Assembly (NCBI GenBank): GCA_002279285.1
Contig: NCBR01000204.1
Location: 1 to 12,882, forward strand
DNA length: 12,882 nt
Reading direction: 5' to 3'
Source of the DNA: Acidobacteria bacterium 37-71-11
GTDB lineage: Bacteria > Acidobacteriota > Thermoanaerobaculia > Thermoanaerobaculales > Thermoanaerobaculaceae
Part shown: positions 6,222 to 12,882 of the stretch, piece after piece
Layout: the number at the start of each line of letters is the position of its first letter
Numbering within the stretch: position 1 is the stretch's first letter
Position numbers and translations under genes: made by a program
The notes under the pieces: model-generated
Database searches by the model: none
What the model was told of the DNA's origin: nothing
Seen by the model: only the letters and a program-made list of their open reading frames with translations

Positions 6222-6356
6222 GTGGCGCCGCCGATAGCGGACCATCTGCGTTGTCGAGCTGCGGCGGTTCGGATCCTCACGTAGCCTCCGGCTACGCTCC
6301 GGTCCGACCGCCTTGCCCTCCTAGCATCTGGCCCACTCTCGGCGGCGCGGCTACAC
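6222..6356 (+). repeat. Structured intergenic repeat, copy B (135 bp)
   Basis: The partner of the element at 901-1035: same orientation, same length, no gaps. The core hairpin uses equivalent positions: 6280-6286 with 6290-6296, 6275-6276 with 6301-6302, 6270-6273 with 6303-6306, and 6263-6267 with 6308-6312. Several pairs differ from copy A on both strands yet stay complementary: 6272:6304 is G-C against C-G, 6273:6303 is A-T against G-C, and 6275:6302 is C-G against G-C. It lies between the convergent tatC and glgA genes. No coding potential was seen. Confidence 0.85.
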
Positions 6357-6363
6357 CTCGGCG

Positions 6364-6388
6364 CGGGCGAGAAAGGACCCGTCGCCCG
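6364..6388. terminator. Stem-loop in the tatC-glgA convergent gap
   Basis: CGGGCGA (6364-6370) pairs with TCGCCCG (6382-6388) around an 11-base loop. It follows repeat copy B and lies 55 bases past the glgA stop codon on the glgA side. There is no T-run, so terminator function is only suggested by position. Confidence 0.3.
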
Positions 6389-6434
6389 GATGCCGCAGGG
6401 ACCTCCGGAAAGAGGAGATCGCCCGATTCGTAGG

Positions 6435-6452
6435 CGCGGGGTTCAGCCCGCG
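6435..6452 (-). terminator. Hairpin overlapping the glgA stop codon
   Basis: CGCGGG (6435-6440) pairs with CCCGCG (6447-6452) around a six-base loop that contains the glgA stop codon (6443-6445, TGA on the minus strand). It could protect or end the glgA-side transcript. It lacks a T-run and is short, so it may also be incidental to the GC-rich sequence. Confidence 0.3.
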
Positions 6453-7882
6453 GCGTGGGCGGGCAGGCCAAGGACGCGCTCGTAGAGCGCGACGTACTCG
6501 CGGGCGGAGGCGCCCCAAGAAGAGTCTCGCGTCATGGCGGTCGCTCGCATCGTCTGTAGCTTGCGCGGAGAGGAGAGGACCTTGCGGGCGCGCGCCAGGG
6601 CGGCCATGAGAGCGGCCGGAGTCAGCTCCGCGAGGACAAAACCGGTGCCGTCGCCGGCGTCGGCGTCGACAACGGTATCGGCGAGGCCCCCGGTGCGGGT
6701 GACCACCGGCAGGGCGCCGTAGCGCATCGCGATCATCTGGCCGAGGCCGCATGGTTCGTAGCGGCTCGGCATGAGGAACAGGTCGCTGGCGGCGTAGATG
6801 CGGTGCGCCAGACGCTCGTCGAAGCGGATCACCGCGGCGACCCGACCGGGGTGGGCCGCCTGACCCGCGCGCAGCGCCTCCTCGTAACGCCGCTCGCCGG
6901 AGCCGAGGACGACGACGTCCAAACCCTTCGCGACGATCTCGTCGAGCATCGCCGTCACCAGGTCGGCCCCCTTCTGTTCAGCCAGGCGCGACACCATGCC
7001 GAGCAGCGGCCGGCGTCCCGGAGCCAGGCCAAGTTCGCGGGCGAGCGCGTCGCGCGCGGCCCGCTTGCCCTCGGCCGCGCCGTCCACGCCGTACGTCCGC
7101 TCCAGGTGCGTGTCGCGCGCAGGGTCCCACTCGTCTAGGTCGAGCCCGTTGAGGATCCCGAACACGGCGTTGCCGCGGGCGGCGAGCACCCCGTCCAGGC
7201 CGCATCCGAACTGCGGCGACAGGATCTCGCGGGCGTAGGTCGGAGAGACGGTGGTGATCGCGTCGGCGCTCACCAGTCCCCCCTTGAGAAAGTTGACGGC
7301 GCCGTAGAACTCAAGCACGTCCATGGTGAAGAGTCGCCGGGGCAGGCCGCACGCCTCGAGGGCCCAGGGAGCGAAGCCGCCCTGGTAGGCCAAATTGTGG
7401 ATGGTGAGGACGGTCCTGGCGGCGGGCATGGCGAAGCGCGTCTTGCCGTCATGGCGCAGCAATAGCGGCGCCAGGGCCGCCTGCCAGTCGTGGGCGTGGA
7501 CAATCTCCGCGCCGCCGAGCTTCGCGATCGCGGCGAGTGCGGCCCGCGCGAAAAACGCGAAGCGCACCGGGTTGTCCGGGTAGTCCTGGCCGGCGAGAGA
7601 GTACAGGGCCGGACGCACGTACAGCGCCGGGCAGTCCAGGAACACGACACGGACTCCGCGGTGGGGCAGCACGCTGACCTTGGCGGTATACCCAAGTATG
7701 CCGACCTCGCCGCTCCGCTTCCCCGGCACCGCGTCACCGAGGGTCGTGCGGTGGGCGGGAACCACGACCGTCACGTCGTGCCCGAGATCCGCGAGAGCCG
7801 GAGGCAACGCGCCGAGGACGTCGGCCAGTCCGCCAGTCTTCGAGAACGGCACGACCTCCGACGCGAGATGTGCGATGCGCAT
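6443..7882 (-). CDS. glgA: Glycogen synthase (GT5, nucleoside-diphosphate-glucose type)
   Basis: A 479-residue cytoplasmic glucosyltransferase that extends alpha-1,4-glucan chains from ADP-glucose; its length matches E. coli GlgA. The N-terminal Rossmann domain opens with MRIAHLASEVVPFSKTGGLADV, in which Lys15 of KTGGL is the sugar-nucleotide contact. HDWQ (131-134) and LTIHNLAYQG (159-168) follow. The C-terminal domain has MVSRLAEQKG with Arg299 and Lys304, and PSRYEPCGLGQ with Glu376. These align with E. coli Arg300, Lys305 and Glu377. TRTGGLADTV lies at 395-404. The ATG at 7880-7882 has AGGAG seven bases upstream. It is the last gene of the minus-strand carbohydrate group, 61 bases after the galT-like gene. 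No ADP-glucose pyrophosphorylase (glgC) is visible in the window. Confidence 0.95.
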   Translation of the reverse strand: MRIAHLASEVVPFSKTGGLADVLGALPPALADLGHDVTVVVPAHRTTLGDAVPGKRSGEVGILGYTAKVSVLPHRGVRVVFLDCPALYVRPALYSLAGQDYPDNPVRFAFFARAALAAIAKLGGAEIVHAHDWQAALAPLLLRHDGKTRFAMPAARTVLTIHNLAYQGGFAPWALEACGLPRRLFTMDVLEFYGAVNFLKGGLVSADAITTVSPTYAREILSPQFGCGLDGVLAARGNAVFGILNGLDLDEWDPARDTHLERTYGVDGAAEGKRAARDALARELGLAPGRRPLLGMVSRLAEQKGADLVTAMLDEIVAKGLDVVVLGSGERRYEEALRAGQAAHPGRVAAVIRFDERLAHRIYAASDLFLMPSRYEPCGLGQMIAMRYGALPVVTRTGGLADTVVDADAGDGTGFVLAELTPAALMAALARARKVLSSPRKLQTMRATAMTRDSSWGASAREYVALYERVLGLPAHAAG

Positions 7883-7892
7883 GCGAAACTCC

Positions 7893-7949
7893 TAGTCGAC
7901 TGTTGACAACAGGTAGTCGAAAGTCAACTTTCAATTCTCAACTTCAACT
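7893..7949. promoter_or_regulatory. AT-rich glgA leader with operator-like and heptad repeats
   Basis: The gap between galT and glgA is AT-rich and unusually structured. TAGTCGA occurs twice in direct orientation, 21 bases apart (7893-7899 and 7914-7920), flanking the near-palindrome TGTTGACAACA (7901-7911). A perfect inverted repeat GAAAGT/ACTTTC with a two-base centre lies at 7919-7932. Four heptad-like units follow from 7923 to 7949: GTCAACT, TTCAATT, CTCAACT and TCAACT. A minus-strand TTGACT (7924-7929) could be a -35 box, but no good -10 follows it. Two repeats spaced two helical turns apart would suit a regulator-binding site; this is inference. Confidence 0.4.
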
Positions 7950-8937
7950 GCCTTCCTCGACAGTGACCTCACGCAGGAATCGCGCCGCCTCCTCGGGCGG
8001 CGTCGGGTTGATGTTGAAGCCGGATCCCCATTCGAACCCCGCGATGCGGGTGATCCGGGGGATGAACTCGAGGTGCCAGTGGTAGTCGTACTCGGTGCAG
8101 GACGAAGTTGTACGGCGGGTCGTCCAGGAGGGTGCGGACGCGCCGCAGGAAGTCACGCACCAAGCGCGCGAGGTTGTCGAGGGTCTGGTCGCTGCAGAGG
8201 GCGAAGTCGTGGCAGTGGTCCTTGGGGAGAAGCCAGGTTTCAAAGGGGAACGAGGCGGCGAACGGCTCGAGCAGCACGAACCGCTCGGTCTCCAGCGCCA
8301 CGCGGTCGGCAAAAGCCTTCTCCTGGCGGATGAGGTCGCAGAAGATGCAGCGTTCCTTGTGCGCCCAGTGCTCGCGGGCGACGTTGAGCTCCTCGACGAC
8401 ATAGGTCGGGATGATCGGCGTCGCGATGAGCTGGGAGTGTGGGTGGTACAGCGACGCCCCCGCCTCGCGGCCGTGGTTCTTGAAGATCAGCACGTAGCGG
8501 ATCCGGATGTCGCGGCGCAGGTCGAGGAGCCTCTCGCGCCACGCCCGGAAGACGAGCGCGATCTCCTCGGCGCTCATGTCGGCCATAGGGCGATTGTGGT
8601 CCGGCGTCTCGACGATGACCTCGTGCGCACCGATGCCGCTGACCCGGTCGAACATGCCGACCGCCTCGCGCGAGAGTTCGCCCTCGACCCTGAGCGCGGG
8701 GAACTTGTTGGCCACGACGCGGACCTGCCAGTTGGGCCTGTTGGGCTGGCGGGGTTCCTTCGCGATCGCGAAGATCTCGTCCGGGGTGGCGGCTTCCTTG
8801 CCGTACTCGAACGGGCAGGCGCCGACGTCCCCCGGTATGTCTGGCCCGGGGCGCTTGAACTCGTGAGGCCGGAAGCGGCGTTCGGTGGCGATGATCGACC
8901 AGCGCCTCCGGATCGGATCGAACCTCAGTTCGGACAT
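7944..8937 (-). pseudogene. galT: Galactose-1-phosphate uridylyltransferase-like, frameshifted near the C-terminus
   Basis: A member of the GalT branch of the histidine-triad superfamily. The ATG at 8935-8937 has AGGAG six bases upstream. The first frame carries ANKFPAL, GAHEVIVETPDHN, FKNHGREAGASLYHPHSQ and FETWLLPKDH. The catalytic His is in H165-P-H167 (E. coli H164-P-H166). After NFVLH (8095-8100 region) this frame runs into 41 unrelated residues and stops at 7969. The family C-terminus resumes in another frame at about 8096: TEYDYHWHLEFIPR, then GFEWGSGF and INPTPPEEAARFL, ending at a TGA at 7944-7946. The break is a net loss of two bases modulo three, or a gain of one. The second His-x-His (HWH) is therefore out of frame, so the product is probably inactive unless this is a sequence error. 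The N-terminal zinc half-site reads CPFE, where many GalTs have CPFC; an extra CIFC is present at 197-200. Confidence 0.85.
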
Positions 8938-8965
8938 TCGCTGCTCCTGTTCTTGACGCGCCATC

Positions 8966-10930
8966 TCATTGTTCGTCCACCTCGACCAGCTCGAGCCGCC
9001 ACAGCCCCTCGGCGGGGAGCCGCTCGCCGCCGCACTCGAGTCCGAGCATGACGTCCCCTTGCGGCAGCGGCAGCGCGGCCTCGAGGACGCGGTCGACGGC
9101 GCAGCGGCCGGGCAGCTCCTCCGGCAGCCTCCACCCGGTGCGCGAGCCCGGTGTGACCATCGTGACCACGAGCGGCACGGGTGGGCCGGTCCCAGCTCTC
9201 GCTTCCACCCGCAACCAGAGGGTGTCGCCGTCGGCGCGGAGGGCGGCGCGCGCGAGACGCCTTGCGGCTGCCGGCGCCTCGACCCATGTCGCCACCGACC
9301 ACTCGAAGAAGCTCGACGTCCTGCCGTCGAGCATGGGCGGCGGCCAGGTCCGGGAAAGGGGGACGGTCAGGCGGGTCGAGGCGGCGCGAATCGGCGCAGC
9401 GAGTTCCATCGGCGGGACGATCCCTGCGGCGGCGCACGCATCGCGCAGGTGCGCGCGGAACAGCCCGTCGTACAGGGGCGCCAGGAGTGTTGGGTTGTCG
9501 TCGCCGAACCACCACAACCAGTCGCTCCCCTCGGCGGCAAGCCACGCGCGGCCGCCGCGGGACGCGCCGAGTGCCCGCACCCGCGCCAGGGTCTCCCACG
9601 CCCGGTTCTTCTCGTCGTGACCTATCCATGTCCCGAACGTACCGCCGATCCACGAGCCGGGGTGGAGCCGCGGGAGGGTCGCGGGCGTTTCTTCCTGCAG
9701 GCGTTGGGCGAGCGTCGCCGGCCGCAGCTGCGACGACCGGCCGATCTCCTGCGCCAGCGTGGCGAGGAACCGCGCGCCGCCCTGGGGATAGCTCGTCCAC
9801 GGGTTTTCGCCGTCGAGGGCGATCACGATGCCGGCGTCGCTTCCAAGGTGCGCTGCGGTGCGCCGGAGGTGGCCGGCGAACTCCCTGGCCGCATCCGCCT
9901 CGTCGGGGAAGTGGGCGGCCTGGAACCCCACGAAGTCAGAGAGGCCGCGGTGGCGGAAGAAGAGGGCGGGTCCCGCGCCGGGCAGGCGCCACGCCCGGAA
10001 GAGCTCGTGGCCGACCCCGGTTTCCCCGGAAAGGTTGCGTCCGAGCGATGCCGCCAGGATCCCTTCGTCGGTTGCGAGCCAGCGCACACCGTGTGCCCCG
10101 TAGAGGGCCACCGCCGCCTCCGACACGGAACCTTCGGGCGGCCAGCAGCCGGAGGTCTCGAAGCCGAACGACCTCGCGGTTTCCAGGCCGGCTCGGATCT
10201 GGGCCGCGGCGTCGTCGGGGGCCGTGAACACCGGGGCCGCTGGCGCGGGATGGGGCGCCCACGACTCGGCCACGATCCGGGTGTCGATGAGCAGCGGGAT
10301 GATCGGGTGCGCCCACGGCGAGGTCGCGATCTCGATCCCGTCCGTCGCGGCGAGGCGGCGGTACGCGTCGAGGAGGCGGCCCGGGCACGCCGCCAGCCAT
10401 GCGGCCGCGCGCCGCCGGGCGCTCTCGCCGAACCCCGAGCCCTGAGCCGCCAGGTCGGCGAGTTCGGGTTCCCAGGGGAGGTTCGGCGCGGCGTAGGCGA
10501 GCACCAGCAAGACCTGCAGGTCGTTGAGGTCCTGGAGGGTGAAGCGACGGGCGATATCCTCGCCCGTCCCCCCCACCGCGGCCGCGGCCAACTCGGTCAG
10601 GCGGGGGAAACGGCGGAGTTGGTTGGGGTGGAGCAGGAAACCCCAGCGCAGCAACTCCCGCTTCGCTTCAGGGGTGAGTTCGCGCGCCGGTATTGCGAGC
10701 GCCTCCAGCAGCGGGTCGCGGGCGCGGCCGTCGCGGTATGCGGCAAGCTGGTCGAGGAAGACGGGCGTGAGGTTGAGGACCTGGCCGCCGAGTCCCGAGG
10801 AGCCGAGCGCGTGGGCGAGCGTGAGGTACTCGCCGGCGGCGTGCAGCAACACCCACGGAGCGTGCACCACCCCGTCGGCAGTCCGATACTGGGGCTGGTG
10901 CAGGTGCCAGAGGAACGTCAGCTTCGCCAT
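8966..10930 (-). CDS. Glycoside hydrolase family 57 alpha-glucan-active enzyme
   Basis: A 654-residue GH57 protein. Conserved regions appear in order: LWHLHQPQY (residues 7-15), SPWAHPIIPLL (204-214), SGCWPPEGSVS (260-270) with the likely nucleophile Glu266, and IALDGENPWTSYP (370-382) with the likely acid/base Asp373. SWIGGTFGTWIGHDEKNRAW (426-445) follows. The layout matches the bacterial alpha-amylase-like group (COG1449), not the GH57 branching enzymes, whose region 4 differs. The C-terminal part from about residue 538 (SSFFEWSVATW onward) is strand-rich and probably an accessory domain. No signal peptide is visible, so it acts in the cytoplasm on storage glucan or maltodextrin. The ATG at 10928-10930 is seven bases after the upstream stop. 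The next gene starts 28 bases after this one ends, so co-transcription is very likely. Exact specificity (hydrolase or glucanotransferase) cannot be read from sequence. Confidence 0.88.
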   Translation of the reverse strand: MAKLTFLWHLHQPQYRTADGVVHAPWVLLHAAGEYLTLAHALGSSGLGGQVLNLTPVFLDQLAAYRDGRARDPLLEALAIPARELTPEAKRELLRWGFLLHPNQLRRFPRLTELAAAAVGGTGEDIARRFTLQDLNDLQVLLVLAYAAPNLPWEPELADLAAQGSGFGESARRRAAAWLAACPGRLLDAYRRLAATDGIEIATSPWAHPIIPLLIDTRIVAESWAPHPAPAAPVFTAPDDAAAQIRAGLETARSFGFETSGCWPPEGSVSEAAVALYGAHGVRWLATDEGILAASLGRNLSGETGVGHELFRAWRLPGAGPALFFRHRGLSDFVGFQAAHFPDEADAAREFAGHLRRTAAHLGSDAGIVIALDGENPWTSYPQGGARFLATLAQEIGRSSQLRPATLAQRLQEETPATLPRLHPGSWIGGTFGTWIGHDEKNRAWETLARVRALGASRGGRAWLAAEGSDWLWWFGDDNPTLLAPLYDGLFRAHLRDACAAAGIVPPMELAAPIRAASTRLTVPLSRTWPPPMLDGRTSSFFEWSVATWVEAPAAARRLARAALRADGDTLWLRVEARAGTGPPVPLVVTMVTPGSRTGWRLPEELPGRCAVDRVLEAALPLPQGDVMLGLECGGERLPAEGLWRLELVEVDEQ

Positions 10931-10937
10931 CGCGGGT

Positions 10938-12882
10938 TCAGGCGCTCCTCACCAGCCGCTGCACCTCGTCCCGGTGAGAGCGGAGCAACTTGCCGGCGGC
11001 CTCAGCCGTGCTCGCTTCGGCGTGGATGTGCAGCGTCGCTGCGACCCGGTCGGGGCGCAAGAGGATCCAGCCGCCGTCCACGGCGACCTTGATCCCCTCC
11101 AGGAAGGAAGTCTCCTGCCCCTGCACGCCCTCGGCGAAGCGCCGCATCACCTCGCCCTTGCGCTCCATCGGGCACGCCACGGTCGCCTGCGCCACGGGCA
11201 CCGCCGGGGCGGCCTTCGCGACCTCTGCGAGCGGGCGGCCGGCGCGCGCCAGCAGCTCGAGCAGCTTGCCGAGGGCGAAGAGCGCGTCGGGGGCGTGGTG
11301 GAGGCCGGGGAAGATGAAGTCGCCCTCGCCGGCGGAGGCGAACAGGACGCCCTTCTGGCGGGAGGCTTCGGTGAGCGCGCGCGGCGCCGACAGCGTCTCG
11401 CGCATCCGGTGGCCCGCGGCGGCCAGCGCCGCGGCGAACGTGGACGGGGCGTAGGCGGGGAGCACGACCTCGCCGGGAGGCAGGTCGGCCGCACAGACCG
11501 CCGCCACCATCAGAGCCGCGAGGTCGAGGTCCGACCACAGGCGCTGGTTGCGGTCGGCCAGCACCATCCGTTCGCAGCTCGGGTGCAGCCAGATGCCGAT
11601 GTCCGCTTCGAGCGAGGCCACGATCTTGGCGAGACGCTGGCGCGCCAGGGCGATCTCGCTCGCGAGCAGCGCCTCGTGGACGCCCCCGGTGTGGGCGTTC
11701 AGCGTGACGACGTCGCACCCGAGTTCGGAGAGGAGGCGGGGGAGCACGACGACCGCGGCGGAGTGCGCGTAATCGACGACGACGCGTGTGTGCTGCGCCC
11801 TGATCGAATCGACTGCGAGCGCCTTCAGGAACGACTCGGCGTAGAAGTCCACCAACCGCGGATGCTCGAAGATGACGCCGATCTCCTGGTGCTGGGCGCG
11901 CCGGAACTCCTCCCGCAGGAAGATCCGCTCGACCGACTTGGAGAAGCCGGTCGAGATGTCGAGGCCGTGGTCGTCGAAGAAACGGATCGACGTCATCCCG
12001 CGCACGAGCTGGACTTGCTGGAACGCGACGCCGCCCACCTCCCCGAACCCTTCCAGCTTGTGACGCATCACGGGCACCGGCAGGACGCCGAGGTCGACGA
12101 CGTTGACGCCGGTCGAGCTCATCCCTCCGACGAACGCGCGCCGCAGCATGCGCGAGGCCGGATGGTCGTCGCGCACGGTGAGGATCGTGCTCCCAGGCTG
12201 CAGCAGCGTTCCGTACGCGGCGCCGAGGCGGGCCGTGACCTCGGGGGTGAGCTCGAGGTTGGTGAGGCCGGTGACGGCGCCCTCCTCGAACGCCGATGTC
12301 CGCCAGCGCTCCGCGTAGACGAGGTTCGAGTAGACCACCGCGTGGTCCTCGACGACCTTGGCGGGCCAGATCTTGACGCCTTCCTTGACCCTGACCTCCT
12401 CGCCGAGGACGGTGTCGTCCGCGATCACGGCGCCCTTCTCGACGACCGTCCCGGCGCGCGCCTGGACACGCGCTCCCAGCACCGCGCCCTCGATGCGCGT
12501 GCCCTCGCCGAGCAGGGCCTCTTCCCATGTGACCGTGCGCCGGAGCTCGGCCCGCGCCTCGACGACCGTGCCCGGGCCGAGCACGACGTCCTCGAGGCGC
12601 ACCCCGGCCCCGATCCGGCAACTCGGGCCGATCACGACGGTGCCGCGGACCTCGGCGCTGGAGTCGATCTCGGCGCTGTCCTCGATCCAAAACGGCTTGC
12701 CGCCGATCTGGCGCAACTCGCCCGGGGGCGTCAGCCGCAGGGCCCCCTGAAAGTAATCGCGGTGCGCCGCGAGGTACGACTCCGGGTCGCCGATGTCGCG
12801 CCAGTAGCCGCGCATGACGTGGCCGAAGAGCCTGGCGTCGGCGGCGAGCAGCCGCGGGAAGAGGTCGCGCGAGAAGTCGAAC
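10938..12882 (-). CDS. Sugar-phosphate nucleotidyltransferase / phosphomannomutase-like fusion, N-terminus missing
   Basis: The frame runs off the right edge of the window; 647 residues are visible, 22 of them before the Met at 12815. The numbering here starts at that Met. The beginning (FDFSRDLFPRLL, then MRGYWRDIGDPESYLAAHRD) is the end of a mannose- or glucose-1-phosphate nucleotidyltransferase domain. Residues 45-160 are hexapeptide repeats forming a left-handed beta-helix (SAEVRGTVVIGPSCRIGAGV and similar). From about residue 195 a phosphoglucomutase/phosphomannomutase fold follows. Its key motifs are all degenerate: no TASHNP serine loop near residue 262, HPSCER (411-416) where DGDxDR is expected, and RPDRVA (587-592) where RPSGTE is expected. 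GEGDF (496-500) still recalls the sugar-binding loop. The mutase half is therefore probably regulatory or structural. The gene precedes GH57 by seven bases. Actinobacterial and other homologues are often named mannose-1-phosphate guanylyltransferase (from memory); the true nucleotide and sugar cannot be judged without the N-terminus. Confidence 0.88.
   Translation of the reverse strand, partial: FDFSRDLFPRLLAADARLFGHVMRGYWRDIGDPESYLAAHRDYFQGALRLTPPGELRQIGGKPFWIEDSAEIDSSAEVRGTVVIGPSCRIGAGVRLEDVVLGPGTVVEARAELRRTVTWEEALLGEGTRIEGAVLGARVQARAGTVVEKGAVIADDTVLGEEVRVKEGVKIWPAKVVEDHAVVYSNLVYAERWRTSAFEEGAVTGLTNLELTPEVTARLGAAYGTLLQPGSTILTVRDDHPASRMLRRAFVGGMSSTGVNVVDLGVLPVPVMRHKLEGFGEVGGVAFQQVQLVRGMTSIRFFDDHGLDISTGFSKSVERIFLREEFRRAQHQEIGVIFEHPRLVDFYAESFLKALAVDSIRAQHTRVVVDYAHSAAVVVLPRLLSELGCDVVTLNAHTGGVHEALLASEIALARQRLAKIVASLEADIGIWLHPSCERMVLADRNQRLWSDLDLAALMVAAVCAADLPPGEVVLPAYAPSTFAAALAAAGHRMRETLSAPRALTEASRQKGVLFASAGEGDFIFPGLHHAPDALFALGKLLELLARAGRPLAEVAKAAPAVPVAQATVACPMERKGEVMRRFAEGVQGQETSFLEGIKVAVDGGWILLRPDRVAATLHIHAEASTAEAAGKLLRSHRDEVQRLVRSA

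Noticed and set aside
8085..8100. Programmed ribosomal frameshift in galT
   Set aside because: There is no slippery heptamer, no rare or stop codon at the junction and no obvious stimulatory structure. The junction also seems to lack residues normally found there, which favours a deletion.
8966..10930. GH57 protein as a glycogen branching enzyme
   Set aside because: Its proximity to glgA invites this, but the catalytic regions GCWPPEGSVS and LDGENPW belong to the amylase-like group and not the branching-enzyme group.
8969..11092. 707-residue open frame antisense to the GH57 gene
   Set aside because: The composition is dominated by Arg, Gly, Glu and Pro without domain signals. The opposite strand has clear GH57 motifs across the whole span.
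1..12882. CRISPR array, tRNA, rRNA or riboswitch
   Set aside because: I looked for regularly spaced repeats, tRNA-like cloverleaf ends and known aptamer cores in the intergenic gaps and found none. The gaps are short and accounted for by the listed features.

Overview
The window is very GC-rich and gene-dense. It is chromosomal in character (Tat translocase, tail-processing protease, glycogen synthase) with no phage or plasmid genes. The gene styles suggest a deep-branching, high-GC Gram-negative such as an Acidobacteriota or myxobacterial/delta-type lineage. That placement is inferred from general resemblance and is weak.

Layout. 1-901 (+) is the 3' part of a large GNAT-like protein gene. 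901-1171 is a convergent intergenic gap holding copy A of a structured repeat and a strong GC hairpin. 1172-1808 (-) is a two-gene unit, a small helical protein overlapping a minimal nucleotidyltransferase, driven from a near-consensus promoter that leaves almost no leader. 1936-3309 (-) is tryptophanase, and 3399-5018 (-) is an S41 tail-specific protease. A divergent promoter region at about 5028-5056 leads into tatA-tatC (+, 5096-6208). 6209-6442 is a second convergent gap with copy B of the repeat. 6443-12882 (-) is a probable carbohydrate operon read right to left: a truncated sugar nucleotidyltransferase/phosphomannomutase-like fusion, a GH57 glycosidase, a galT-like gene broken by a frameshift, and glgA.

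How the genes fit together. The last four genes are tightly packed and all concern sugar-phosphate or alpha-glucan metabolism: nucleotide-sugar formation, alpha-glucan cleavage or transfer, nucleotidyl transfer and glucan elongation. They look like one storage-polysaccharide unit. TatA and TatC form a two-component twin-arginine translocase. The protease points to the envelope. TnaA would break tryptophan into indole, pyruvate and ammonia.

Most notable signals. (1) A 135-bp element is present twice (901-1035 and 6222-6356). The copies align without gaps at about 78% identity by hand count, and in a predicted stem-loop four base pairs changed on both sides so that pairing is kept. (2) The phosphomannomutase half of the fusion protein has lost its catalytic-serine, metal-binding and phosphate-binding motifs. 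(3) galT is frameshifted just before its second histidine motif. No CRISPR array, tRNA, rRNA or insertion sequence was seen.
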